DNA of 64,000 nucleotides from Imbricaverruca yamaguchii (Eukaryota; Arthropoda; Thecostraca; Neoverrucidae): assembly GCA_034440575.1 (NCBI GenBank), contig JAOTOL010001182.1, positions 149,001-213,000 on the forward strand, in the 5' to 3' direction. The translations under genes were made by a program, and so were the position numbers. Positions within the stretch are counted from its first letter, which is position 1. Every line of letters starts with the position of its first letter. Positions 44,860 to 55,249 of the stretch are shown here, in pieces. The notes beneath the pieces are model-generated. The model ran no database searches, was not told the origin of the DNA, and saw only the letters and a list, made by a program, of their open reading frames with translations.

Positions 44860-45063
44860 CTAGATTTCCTTCTTTATTGTGATAAAGTTGCTCAGATAGC
44901 AGTGATCAACGATACAAGGATGCCCCTTCGCAATCAAAGATACACAACAGCTCCATTCAACATGTTTATTAGAACTGACAACTCGTGATACATTGGCGTC
45001 TCCAATAAGCAGTAAACTAGCCAACATAATTACGAGAACAGCCGTAACTCCTGAACTTACCAT
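44860..45063 (-). CDS. Candidate small secreted cysteine-containing peptide, 67 codons, unknown
   Basis: The minus-strand ORF begins MVSSGVTAVLVIMLASLLLI, a short n-region followed by a strongly hydrophobic core, then GDANVS. This looks like a secretory signal peptide with cleavage around residues 23-27. The remaining about 40 residues carry four cysteines in the order CC...C....C (motif WSCC, then HPC, then DHC), so two disulfides are possible. The start has G at -3 and G at +4, a good translation context. I recognise no family. No splice signals or poly(A) site were established. It could be a single-exon peptide gene, a first exon, or chance in AT-rich DNA. Confidence 0.3.
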   Translation of the reverse strand: MVSSGVTAVLVIMLASLLLIGDANVSRVVSSNKHVEWSCCVSLIAKGHPCIVDHCYLSNFITIKKEI

Positions 45064-45122
45064 GCCTCGCAGCCTCGCTTAGAGCGAATAGCATGAGGAG
45101 AAAATGTATAAATATTGGGAAA

Positions 45123-45178
45123 GAGAGAAAGGAAGGAAGAAAGAAAGAAAGAAAGAAGGAAAGAAAGAAAGACAGAGG
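45123..45178. repeat. (GAAA)n purine-rich repeat
   Basis: AAAGAAAGAAGG-type repeats of about 55 bp. Confidence 0.93.
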
Positions 45179-46665
45179 CAGGGAGAGATGGCGAGGGTTC
45201 CACTGCCCGGAGAGACTGGAGAGACTATCTGGGTATGGTTGCGACCGAGCATGTGTGGGGCACCAGCGATGGGTGGAGAGTATGGCCCCCTATAAGGACT
45301 TTTGACTGGGGAATATGGATGTCAAGTGCCACAGTAGGATAAGCGTCAGCCAATAACAGCCATTGCCACAATGGGATAACGGTGTACGTCAGAACCTGTA
45401 TTTATTATCGCAAGTCGTTTTCTCAGATTTTTATGATGATGCTGGTCTTAGTAGCAGACAGGTGCGATATGTGTATCGTAGACAGTGATTTATTTATTTG
45501 CATATCCTCATGAGGGAAATACTGCCACAATGATAGTGTATGCTGCGGGTAGCAAATGGACCATTTTTAGATACCAAAATTGTGTGCTTTGCTGCAACTC
45601 GGTTTCCAGCAAAACTACCTTGAACATGCATATTGTGTTTAAGGTATCCTATATATACCCTGTGCTGGTTGTGAAATTCCGTCTTGGAGAGGAAACTGAA
45701 GTCACACTTTAATCGATGAAGCATTGTTTTATCTGGTTCTATCATCAGTAAAAGCAATTTTCTACCGTCACCTAATGAACAAAAGAAAATTAACTGGTTA
45801 CTATTATAAGTATTTACTTCTATATAATCGCGACCAACAGCCATTATCTGAGAGCACGCAATGTTGCCTCTGTTTGTTTGTTTGCGTTCACAACATAAAC
45901 AGGCACACGAATTACGTCTCTACCTTGCACTAGAAGTCGATGGGCAGTTTGTTGGCAGTTCGTACCACTGCACGGCTGCACCCTCCCCCGGCTGCACCCT
46001 ACTCTGCGTAGGTATACTGTCCTTAGGCCCTGTTCACAAAAAGCACCGAGGAAGCGTTCTGATTGCGTATACGTGTTTTGATAACATGGCAGTTGCTTGT
46101 CTGCTGCCCGACAATCATTTGACACACAATTGCTACCAAATTAAGTAAGTAGCAGATCAAACAGTGAAAATGCAAACACGTGTGAAATTGCAGACCCCAT
46201 GGGCCGTAGGTTTGGGTGGGATGTAGGAGTAGACATCGAGGGCTTTGAGCTAATTTTGTCAAAATGTGCATCGCCAAAGCCCCAGAAAGTTGTGGGAACG
46301 CATCACTGTCCACCCCGTGAAGCCGCTCAAGACACATATCGGTCATCATGATTATATTTGAACCAAGATGGACCCGGCCCATCCTAAACTGCTGAGGGTC
46401 TTTGCGGTCAGCCGGACAGATCCTGAAATGCGAGGGAGGGATAAAATTGCTTCTCCCCTCCTCTCGTCGCATGGGACAAAATAGGGCATGTCAGGTCACG
46501 ACAACACGCTTATCAGGTGTGCACTCATTCCGCCCATGCTAGCTTCGGTCGGACTCATGTGGGCATCCATTTTGATAGGTTACCACGAACATTAGTGCCT
46601 CGACTCTAAAATATTATTAGAGTGGGATATTCAACTACTCCGGATATTGGACATGTAGATTCGAC
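45179..46665. other. 1.5-kb stretch without identified gene
   Basis: Frames of up to 149 codons on the minus strand lack motifs. No repeat is recognised. Confidence 0.4.
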
Positions 46666-46667
46666 AG

Positions 46668-46935
46668 AAATACACTCATGACGTTATCCAAATGCGTCCT
46701 TCGACCAATCATAAAACATGCATCTCTACAGCCAAGTGTGTAACATGGATCTCTACTCTTAGAAATGCAGCAGCATCAAACCTCTAAATCCTCGACGCAG
46801 TCCAAAATGAATTCCTCGAAGTTGCCGCAGGATCATATATGATATCATCAGCACAGGCACGTCACAGGATGTCTCACATACACACATGCCAACGACCTAC
46901 AGATTACGCTTCCCAACACGACTTCGACCCTCCTC
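46668..46935 (+). pseudogene. LINE fragment: region C-terminal to the reverse transcriptase
   Basis: Plus-strand pieces in two frames read CVLRPIIKHAS and then SNL followed by a stop and ILDAVQNEFLEVAAGSY. They match the (V/I)RPI(I/L)EYAS ... SNL..L..VQN..LR.A.GAY pattern that follows the RT core in I/Jockey-type LINEs. A stop and a frameshift lie between the two pieces. Confidence 0.62.
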
Positions 46936-46984
46936 CGCGTGCGCGGTGAGAACAGACATCATCCACAATACACCTCATAGACCA

Positions 46985-47078
46985 GCACCTGCGGATACAA
47001 ACAAAAATACTGAGAAAAATGCATATATATATATATATGCATTTTTCTCAGTATTTTTGTTTGCATCTGCAGGTGCAA

Positions 47079-47079
<1 letters not shown>
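46985..47079. repeat. Long near-perfect palindrome, about 39-bp arms around a TA core
   Basis: The left arm GCACCTGCGGATACAAACAA then AAATACTGAGAAAAATGCA is mirrored on the right with only two mismatches (TGCATTTTTCTCAGTATTTT, TGTTTGCATCTGCAGGTGC). The centre is (TA)n. Confidence 0.95.
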
Positions 47080-47109
<30 letters not shown>

Positions 47110-47116
47110 TAGCATA

Positions 47117-47187
<71 letters not shown>
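47080..47187. repeat. (TA)n microsatellite
   Basis: TA-rich sequence interrupted by AGCATATACT at about 47110-47120, then pure TA to 47186. Confidence 0.95.
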
Positions 47188-47189
<2 letters not shown>

Positions 47190-49287
47190 GCGATTAGCAT
47201 ACAATGTATTACACATTACCCTGCTTTCCAACGTTCCATCTTTCCCATCTGCTCCGCCCAGGTCGGCACTCATTGGTCTCTTCCTCGGCTCTTCACAGTT
47301 CCGCACAAACACAATACGGCTCGCGATACCACCTACGCCGAGCGCATATCACAAATCCCGGCAACGGCCACTGCCGCCACGCGGGTGGCAGGCTGGAAAA
47401 TCCAACCAACAACACCATCCAAGGCCTAAGCTCCGTTCTGATGGGCCATTGTTCACATTTTTTCGTTCAGTTTTCAGAAGCCGCTCGGCTTCTGCGATTG
47501 CACATTGAGCAGAGCATGGCACCATCAGCATGACCATGCTCAACCCACGCGAAGGTGTCTTTCCATTTTGGCTGACACGCACGACGATAGCTCGATGAAG
47601 ACCTGGCGTATAGCCGCAGACGCTGCCGCCTTCAAAGATGTGCTAGGCGCAGTGGATTGTTGGCGGTGATTCGCTGTGCCATTACCTACCAAGGCGGGGC
47701 TTCCGCCGTCGCAATATGGGCTGCACTGTTTCCTGCCGCACTCCTGGGAGATAATGGATACCCATGGGAGACAGGCGAAGGATGATGTTGTTCGGAAGTG
47801 CATCACCCCACCGCTCTATCACGAGGTTAATGGCCGCCGGTGCCGGATAAGGAACAAGAACGGCCACCAAAGAGCGTCTGATTCTCATCCACCATCGACG
47901 CTGGAACGAGTTACCAGAACTACAGCTAAAACGATCTCGACACATTTCAAGATCCACTGCAAAATACACAAAAACTGTGCAGGTTCTAAGAGAAGGCTCA
48001 ATGCTCACCTGCTATCGGCCATAGAGAAAGGATACATAGTCTTTCACTGTGCACTGATAATGCTACATAGATCGAAGTACATTCCCTTCATAAAAAGCAC
48101 CGACTTTCAGTATTGATAATTTTAATGATATAGCATATATATCAGTCAACTCTTCCACGTATGTGACCACAAATTAGGTGCTGGACAATTGTGAACTGGA
48201 TATATGCGGCAAAAAACTTTCCGTAAAATCGCTGGAAAATAGATCACTGGCAAATGCACCATTTGTGAACAGAATCCTGAGGACCAGGATTGTGAGAAAG
48301 CATGAGGAATTAAGAGGCAGGTGCATCCTCTACTCACTAAAATAATCGTTTCACAGTAAAAAGCTGATACTCAATATATGCTTGCCCAATGAGCCGCCTT
48401 GCTACACAATAAACATGACATCAAAGCAGATTAAGCTCCCAGTCCATGATATTAATTGGCACACTATTCAGTCGACTACCCGTAACTTTGCGAGCACCCT
48501 TTATTTCTTTAGCACACTTGCTTCTCAGCTTTTAAAAGTTCCCTTACGACTTGTAGTCTACGAAAAGCAGCTGTATCAAGTGCCAAGGTGCCGTTTACGA
48601 CTGAATTTAGCAGAGAACATATCAATGATAGAAACGCACATTCGCGTCGAATGCCCTGTTAGTTACCCATCACTGAACACAGCACGTAACTAGACACAGA
48701 AGCGCCACGTATGCAGGAAAAGAGAACATTGACAACATACGTAAGGCTGTCGTCAGCGAACAAGCAGAACGTACCTATGTCGATGGGAACGGGCTGAACG
48801 CCCTGCTACCGTTTTCGCCTCGTCGTGTACTTGTAACAGCAAGCCAATGAATAGTCAAGAGCATGAGCGACAGTGGTTCCAATTTGAGTTTTAGTTGGGT
48901 GTCTCAAGTAAATGCAAGGTTCCAATTTTTACTTGAAAGAAAAACCTAAATCGGGCGCCAAGCTAGCTATTTAAAATGTGTATGCAACTTCTAGAATAGC
49001 TCTATGTATTGTCCGACATCTATTCATCAGCTTGAAGTTGAACCAAATAACCCCAGGCGGGGAGATTTCTTAGAGAGGCTCCTAGAGAGGCATCCTTAGG
49101 GAGGCTCCCAGAATGGCGGTCGCGCGGTCCGCCGCCAAATAGCGACGCCAGCAAGCACGAGAAGCCCGACAAGCACGAAGAACAGAATAGCAAGAAGCAA
49201 GAAGACGAGTAGACAAATCAGCCAATGTACTTGACCTGATTGAGAAAATACACTTTGATTGAGACCAAAATGTGCTCACAGGGTGCG
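47188..49287. other. 2.1-kb stretch without identified gene
   Basis: Frames of 100-146 codons at 47185-48116 show no motif I recognise, though LINE debris may continue from 46.9 kb. From 48120 to 49280 it is AT-rich and featureless. Confidence 0.4.
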
Positions 49288-49342
49288 GAAAATTGCACAG
49301 CCGCATTCAAAGTGTGGCTCTGAATGCGGCTGTGCAATTTTC
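49288..49342. repeat. Perfect hairpin, 22-bp arms, 11-bp loop
   Basis: Left arm 49288-49309 (GAAAATTGCACAGCC...TTCA) and right arm 49321-49342 are exact reverse complements. Confidence 0.95.
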
Positions 49343-50164
49343 AGCCCGATTCGACCAACGGTTTTTGGTTATAACCCCCGGCATTATTTTTAGGTGAAAT
49401 AACATGGGTTTGTTTGACGATGGATATCTCATCAATACGAAGTAGAAAGGCTGGTAAATGGCATGTACATCAGAAGAAAAAGAATTAATTGATATATTTC
49501 CCAAATAATATAGCAATATTCCCACTGCCCACCTCGCAACCTCAGAATCCGTGGCATCATGACCTCCTGTGAACCCTATTCCAGAAAAATTGATAAACCT
49601 GACGAAGGAAATTAGAGTGGTAATTATTTCGCTTACCAAACAAAATAAAATACAAATAAATGCGTTTTTATAAATATCCGATATGGTCGTCCGACCTTCA
49701 TGACTTTTTGCGATTTTGCGTGTTCCTGGTAGGATGGATTTCGTGTAAGCTATCTTCCATTGGAAAGCTACATCAGATAGAATAATGCATTCGGACACAT
49801 GGCGGGAAAAGATTTTCCCGCGAAAAAATAGGGCATACTTTTTAATGTAGACCTTATAGTTTCACTTTAAAAATAACATCGAGAATGTATAGGTTACCTA
49901 TTGCTGATAAGTCTCCCATGTGTTCATTTACGCGTAGCGACACAATTGTACCGCGATATGCACTGAATGACACCAAACACTAAAATAACGCAACCAGACT
50001 CTATTGAATCAGTTTCTATGGCCTACTTATTAAATCTGCGGCGGCAGGTAGGCACCTCGACAGGAGTCGACGGCGGCCAGCGGGTCAACTAGCGCCACCA
50101 GTGGCTGATTTTGTAACTACCGTTACGGGAGCGTCTTGCGACCCCCCCCCCCCCTCCTTAGGTT
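49343..50164. other. AT-rich stretch without identified gene
   Basis: A 163-codon minus-strand frame (49798-49307) is the only sizeable one. It runs through the hairpin and has no recognisable domain, so it is not called. A run of about 14 C lies at 50141-50154. Confidence 0.4.
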
Positions 50165-50930
50165 ATCCAGTGACAGCTAGAGAACGGCACGCGGCAGCGC
50201 GCTGAAATTTGGCATACCTATTCCATATCAATTTGGCTTGTGTGAAAATCTTGAGGTTAGTTCCTCTACGGTTAACGAGTTAGTCGAGGTCAAGTGAGGT
50301 CACCCACAGAAAAGTTCATTCAGTCGTCATTCTTTAGCTGATGCAGCTTTTTATTCAACGTTCAGGGTTTGCTTATCTTCAGGGATGAACCAAAATGGAC
50401 CAGAGGAATGTTGCATCCTTTTCGTTTTTGCTAACGTTAGTCATGCCTATTTCCCTATTAGGGCCAAAAACGAACATTCTGGTTAAAGGAAATATTTTTG
50501 TGTGTGAGAGCAAGTTGACTTCAAGTAACGTTTTGCAGTCCGCTCTACACATGATAAAAAATTGAGGAAAATTTGAGACTCACAATTTTGAAATTAAATC
50601 AAATTAATTATTGTGTGGGCAAATATTTGTGGGCCTGGGCCACGGTCAATTTAATTTTCCTTCCTCATTACAAATAATTGTTTTCCAAATCTCACCTAAA
50701 CTGAACTCCCTAGAGCCAAAAAACATGATGTCAGTCGTAAACACATAAACCACCTACTGATGCCACTTTTGGGGATACAATTTTGGGGGTGGTTTCTGGC
50801 CCTACTCGTCGAGCGCTTTCCGATGACACATCTTCCGTTTTTGTGCGACGCTTCGTTTGGAGATTAGAGATGGATTTGTATCATCCCACCGAGACGAGGT
50901 GGGAGGATCTGATCGGAAAGACGGGGTAGA
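50165..50930 (-). repeat. Dispersed repeat family E, copy 2 (inverted relative to copy 1)
   Basis: The reverse complement follows 16285-17025 landmark by landmark: CAGATCCTC, GTCTCGG, CATCGGAAAGCGCTCGACGA, GTAGGGCC, CATGATGTTTTTTGGCTCT, AGTTGACTT/AAGTCAACTT, CCAGAATG, GGTGACCTCACTTGACCT and TATGCCAAATTTCAGCGCG. The copies are well diverged. Confidence 0.72.
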
Positions 50931-50947
50931 TTAATGAAACTATCCTA

Positions 50948-50989
50948 TATTTCCTCTATCTTTGGCTGTGGGCAAAGATAGAGGAAATA
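50948..50989. repeat. Perfect inverted repeat, 17-bp arms, 8-bp loop
   Basis: TATTTCCTCTATCTTTG and CAAAGATAGAGGAAATA flank GCTGTGGG. Confidence 0.93.
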
Positions 50990-51014
50990 AAAGAAAAATA
51001 ATGTCCTCGAGTAA

Positions 51015-51290
51015 TTACCTACCCATCTTCCAGTATCACAAATATCGGGATACGATAAAATTGGATGCGGACTTGAGTATTACAAGTCCGGAGTGTAGCC
51101 TGGCTTTGCGCGTTCGTTGATACCAAACCGCTATTTGCTCAAATGGAAAGACAACATTTTTGTCTAGAAAAACTCATCATGCTGGGTAATAGCATACCTA
51201 TTTAGCTATCTTGCAATACCAAGGTCTTCTGATTATGGGACAAAATCACATGCGGACTTGTGTACCACAAAGAGGAAGATTATCATTTTC
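51015..51290. repeat. Dispersed repeat family G, two diverged units
   Basis: A segment at about 51029-51120 (CTTCCAGT, GGGAT, GATGCGGACTT, AGTATTACAAG, GCGTTCGTTGA, CCGCTATTTG) is partly repeated at about 51195-51290 (ATCTTGCAATACC, ACATGCGGACTTG, TACCACAA). It appears again in the same orientation at 52490-52615. Confidence 0.6.
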
Positions 51291-51661
51291 TTGTTGTATT
51301 TTTTAACACAATCCGATTACGATAATAATGCACAATTATTCTGACTCACACTGTGGGTAAAGCGAAAAATATTTAAGCCAGTAATTCGCCCTTTATTCAC
51401 AGGTCTCCTAAAGGGTTATGAACCAAATGAGACAAAAAAATAAAAAATAAAAAATAAAAAATCCAGCTTGCAAGCCAATCACGTGAAAAGGCCTAAAGAT
51501 GGACCGCTGACAGAAGAAGAAACAGCAAAATAAGAAGAAACAGCAGAAGCGCACGTCGCACGCTGGCTAAGCACATCATACGTGTTGGCCACGGCTCAAA
51601 ACCCACACTGAGGAGCTGACTCTCGTGGCCCGAGGATCCAACTCCGACATAAAACTGAAGG
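51291..51661. other. Non-coding stretch before the Penelope-like fragment
   Basis: AT-rich, with an (AAAAAT)n tract at 51436-51462. No reverse transcriptase was recognised upstream of the endonuclease. Confidence 0.45.
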
Positions 51662-51997
51662 GGAGTTGTGTACAAAGCTTCCTGTCGGTGCGGAGCCTCC
51701 TATATTGGAGAAGCAGGCCGACCAAAAAGCGTCCGCCTGAAGGAACACGTGGCGGCTCTCAGGTGTAGGCGTGGCGACATTTCCCCACTAGCCGAGCACC
51801 GGCTCAGGTGCCGACAAGCTTTCGACCGCTCCCAGGCAACTGCACTAGCTGTAGAAAAACAGTCGCATCGCCGCGTGCTGAGGGAGGCGATCGAACTCAG
51901 GATGAGTAGCCCTTCACTCAGCCGGGGCGTCGGGAAGTTCAAATTGAGCCTGGCATGCGACAATATTCTGCCAAAGAACACCGAAATCCACCACTGA
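51662..51997 (+). pseudogene. Penelope-like retroelement, GIY-YIG endonuclease end
   Basis: The plus-strand frame reads GVVYKASCRCGASYIGEAGR, then PKSVRLKEHVAAL, LAEH, and a C-terminal REAIELR segment, ending in TGA at 51995. The YKxxCxCGxxYIGxxGRP(L/K)SxRLxEH pattern, with its Cys-x-Cys, is specific to the GIY-YIG endonuclease that follows the reverse transcriptase in Penelope-like elements. The catalytic-type Tyr, Arg, His and Glu positions are kept. A stop lies just before GVVY and the RT is absent, so this is a 5'-truncated copy. Confidence 0.85.
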
Positions 51998-52153
51998 CAC
52001 CAAGTTCAACCCATTTAGCCATTTAGGTGTGATTGTGTACAGTTCACTTGTGTGTACCGAATGAGTCACGGCGCTGTTGTGTGTGATGATGGCATTGTCG
52101 TCTGTTTTTCTATCATCTAGTCCGTGTTGCTGTTCCTTCTGCTCTCCCTTCTT

Positions 52154-52837
52154 TCATCCGCGCTGTTTCTTCTGCTGCTTCTTGCTGTTCTGACAGCGGT
52201 CCACTTTTTTAGACTTTCTCATGTGATTGACTTGCAAGCTGGATGTTTGTTTTGTCTTACTTAACTCATTGCCCTTTAGAATACCTGTCAATAAAGGTCG
52301 AAGTACTGGCTTAAATAGTTTTTGCTTTACCCAGAGTGAGTCCGAATAACTAAGCATTCTGACCATTGACATCCACCTGGGTAGAAATGTGCTAACGCAG
52401 CTACATAACAAACCAGTTATTTTCCAGAAAGTACACCCACAATGGAAAACCGTCCTGCAATAAAATTGTACAGCTATTTGGCTCTCTTCCAGTGTCAATA
52501 TCTTTGGGATGTCATCAACACCAGATGCGGACTTTGACAGTACAAGACAGAATCTTACCATTCTCGTGCCGCGTTCACTGACGCGATCCGCTATTTTCGT
52601 GAAAGGTTTGGACATGTACAAAATAAATAAGCTCCAGCGGTTGCCCGGTAGAGAAGACATGGTCTCCAGCGACCGCTCGGTCGAGACGCGAACCCGCGAT
52701 TTCACGGTGGAGGAGCACTCCTGCGACCCGCCCATGGAGGCGCGCTCGTGCGGCCGCGTAGTGAGGACACGCACAGAACTGTCTGGCATGTATTTCATGT
52801 GGTTTATCTCCATACGACGTTTTAGTAGGAGTTCCAT
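52154..52837 (-). CDS. 227-codon open frame of unknown nature
   Basis: This is the longest non-repetitive open frame in the window, on the same strand as the channel exons. Its N-terminal third is Ser/Thr/Arg-rich (RASMGGSQECSSTVKSR, VRVSTERSLETMSSLPG) and lies in a GC-rich patch (52640-52790) that stands out from AT-rich surroundings. A possible acceptor (ATGCCAG) precedes DSSVRVLTTRP. The middle overlaps repeat G (52490-52615) and the C-terminal third is Lys-rich and low-quality. It might contain an upstream exon of the channel or another gene, or be repeat-derived. I recognise no domain. Confidence 0.22.
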   Translation of the reverse strand: MELLLKRRMEINHMKYMPDSSVRVLTTRPHERASMGGSQECSSTVKSRVRVSTERSLETMSSLPGNRWSLFILYMSKPFTKIADRVSERGTRMVRFCLVLSKSASGVDDIPKILTLEESQIAVQFYCRTVFHCGCTFWKITGLLCSCVSTFLPRWMSMVRMLSYSDSLWVKQKLFKPVLRPLLTGILKGNELSKTKQTSSLQVNHMRKSKKVDRCQNSKKQQKKQRG

Positions 52838-54049
52838 TCAGTTGCAAAATACAACCAAGAACAGCTTGCAGTGCAGAAGTGAATGTATTGTTTGGGTTTT
52901 TCCACAACTCATATGATGATAATATGCAACAAGAAAAACCAACTCTGCAATTTATTTAATATTGCCAAGTGTGACTAGATGAATATCAAGCTTTCCTTTG
53001 ACAAAAATCCAAAGTAAATTAATTAAATTGTCCGTAGTAGACGTACGATGCATTGAATAAAAACTGCGAAATCAATCAAATAGAGGCTCAGTATATACAA
53101 GCCTGACACCTCAAGTTTGGAATGCCAATCGTGTATGCCACCTTGATAATCCTTAGAATGCATTATAGCGGAAAAGTGTAAAATATTGCTCCTAGAACAG
53201 AAAATATCAAAGCTTCGTTGGTACAAAATAAGACGTATGATGCAAAAGCAATGATGCAAAGGTGCAGCATGCAACAGAGGTTCAAAATTATATTAACACA
53301 CTGAACTGCTATGTTGAACTGTGCTTATGCTTGAACTGCTATATACCAACACATAATGTCACGTCATTGTAAAATCCCACTGGTTATGCTAAGTGTACCT
53401 ACAAAACATACCAATTTGTGCCATAACACACTTCAGTTGCTACAAGTGAATGCAGATAAAAGGCAAAAGATGCCAGAACAGACTGTGGCTGCTAAAACCT
53501 TAACATAGCAATAAAGCTTCCAAAATTGTATTGCAACACCATGAGTACAGGGTTGATAGGACTAGCCTGGATCTTTGCCATCTAGAGCATTGTTCTTTTA
53601 AAAGCGAAAAACGTCGTCCTTTTCCTAGTTTGAAAGTTGAATGATGCGACTCCCACAGAGATAGTACATTCACTATTTGATTTAAGATACACAACTTCAT
53701 TGTAAGTGACAGGCTGTTTCATATGCTACAAATAGAAAAGGCACTATCCTTCCAAAGTATGCTTTCTGACAAATGTTTGCATCAAATCCAGGATTCAAAA
53801 GCACATCTCAAACACCAGGTGACGATGTCCAAAAGATCACAAGGCAGCAAGAAAATCAAGCATTAGCATTGCATTAAGATGTGGAACTATGGAAATAAAT
53901 GTAGAGAAAAGGTTTAACAAGTCAAATAACACAAAAATGGCCATGCATCAATTATGTTTTGAGAAAGAGCTGGGGCATAAAGACAATAAGGACATAAAAG
54001 ATTAGTGCAACTATGAGCCACATGGGCCCTTCTTCGTTTCACTTTGTAC
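52838..54049. other. 1.2-kb AT-rich stretch without identified gene
   Basis: Nothing coding or repetitive is recognised. Confidence 0.45.
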
Positions 54050-55155
54050 ACTCAACCAGTTGCCCACCAAATCCGTCGATTAGCCCTCCCTGTAATACTG
54101 AAAAGCAAGCCCTCTATTCTTATAATGATTGTCTATGCTGTTTTTAAAGACGTTCAATATGCTGCTACTTACAATGGTTTCTGGCAGCTGGTTCCAGTGT
54201 TCTACTACCCTGTGGGGGAAGAAAGACTGTCCTAACCTTGTTCTGCTATGGTTAAATTTGAGTTTGAATTGATGACCTCTAATGGAATCATTTCTGTTAA
54301 ATTCAAACATTTCCCCAAGATATCCCCTCTCCAGACCATGGACAAATTTAAAGACCTCGATGAGATCTTCTCTCAGCCTTCTATATCTAATTGAAAACAT
54401 ATTAACCTCTTCAATTTTCCTTCATATGCCAGGTTGCTTATACCATTAACCATTTTTGCAGCCCTCCTTTGTACTCTCTCTAAAAGTCAACAATCTTTTT
54501 CATAGCTAGGAGACCAAGCTTGGATGCAGTATTCCAAATGTGGCCTGACATATGCACAGTAAAGCTTCCTGATGACTTCCTCACTTCTGTATGATACATT
54601 CCTATTTATTTCCCCAGGCATTCTCAGTGCCTTCTTCCTGGCTTCCTTGGTCTGTTCTGATGCCCCAAATTTTGTGTTTAGAATAACACCTAAATCCTTC
54701 TCCTCTTGAGTTGCTGATAGCACTTGGCCACCCATGAAGCATGGAGACTTCATATGCTGCTTACCTACATGCATGATTTTGCACTTATCGAAAATAAATT
54801 TCATTTGCCATTCTTCGGACCACTTCACAAGTTCGTCTAAGTCTTTTTGCAGCGAGATATGCTCATTTTGACCTGTTATTGCCCTAAAGACTTTCAAATC
54901 ATCCGCAAATTTCAAAACCTTACTGCTTGGGCCATTTTCAATGTTATTTACAAATATAATGAACAGTAGTGGCTCCAGTACTGATCCCTTGGAGACTCCA
55001 CTAAGAACATTTTGCCATGACTTTGTACCATTTAGCATCACTCTTTGTTGTCTATCTGAAAGCCACAACTCTATCCATTGTAGGATGCTACCTGCAATAC
55101 CATGGGCCTGAAACTGTACCATTAACCGTGTATGGGCTATCTTGTCTCTATCTTG
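54050..55155 (-). pseudogene. CR1-group LINE, 5'-truncated, reverse transcriptase and C-terminus
   Basis: The minus strand starts inside the RT at DKIAHTRL (family FDKVPH). It then shows GVSKGSVLEPLLFIIFVN (family GVPQGSVLGP), KFADDLK where families have YADD, LVKWSEEWQMKFIFDKCK, DLGVILN, and LYCAYVRPHLEYCIQAWSP. After an in-frame stop (KDC|LLERVQRRAAKMV) and one frameshift come YRRLREDLIEVFKFVHGLE and SFFPHRVVEHWNQLP. Order and motifs fit the CR1/Rex group. The Tyr-to-Phe change in the ADD box, the Gln-to-Lys change and the breaks mark it as inactive. Confidence 0.9.
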
Positions 55156-55249
55156 TGGAGTGATGCAGCTGACTGAAATGTATATTCAAACGACAGTGCA
55201 CCGTCATTTCACTATGCATCTCACCTTCAGCTGCAACCCCGCAGGAACT
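55156..55249. other. Junction between two LINE copies
   Basis: About 95 bp with no assignable content separate the truncated CR1-group LINE from the next element. Confidence 0.4.

Noticed and set aside
49307..49798. 163-codon minus-strand frame as a membrane protein
   Set aside because: Hydrophobic residues are expected from AT-rich sequence. It passes through a perfect hairpin and has no recognisable domain.
51493..51981. Minus-strand frames over the Penelope-like fragment
   Set aside because: Shadows of the plus-strand GIY-YIG frame.
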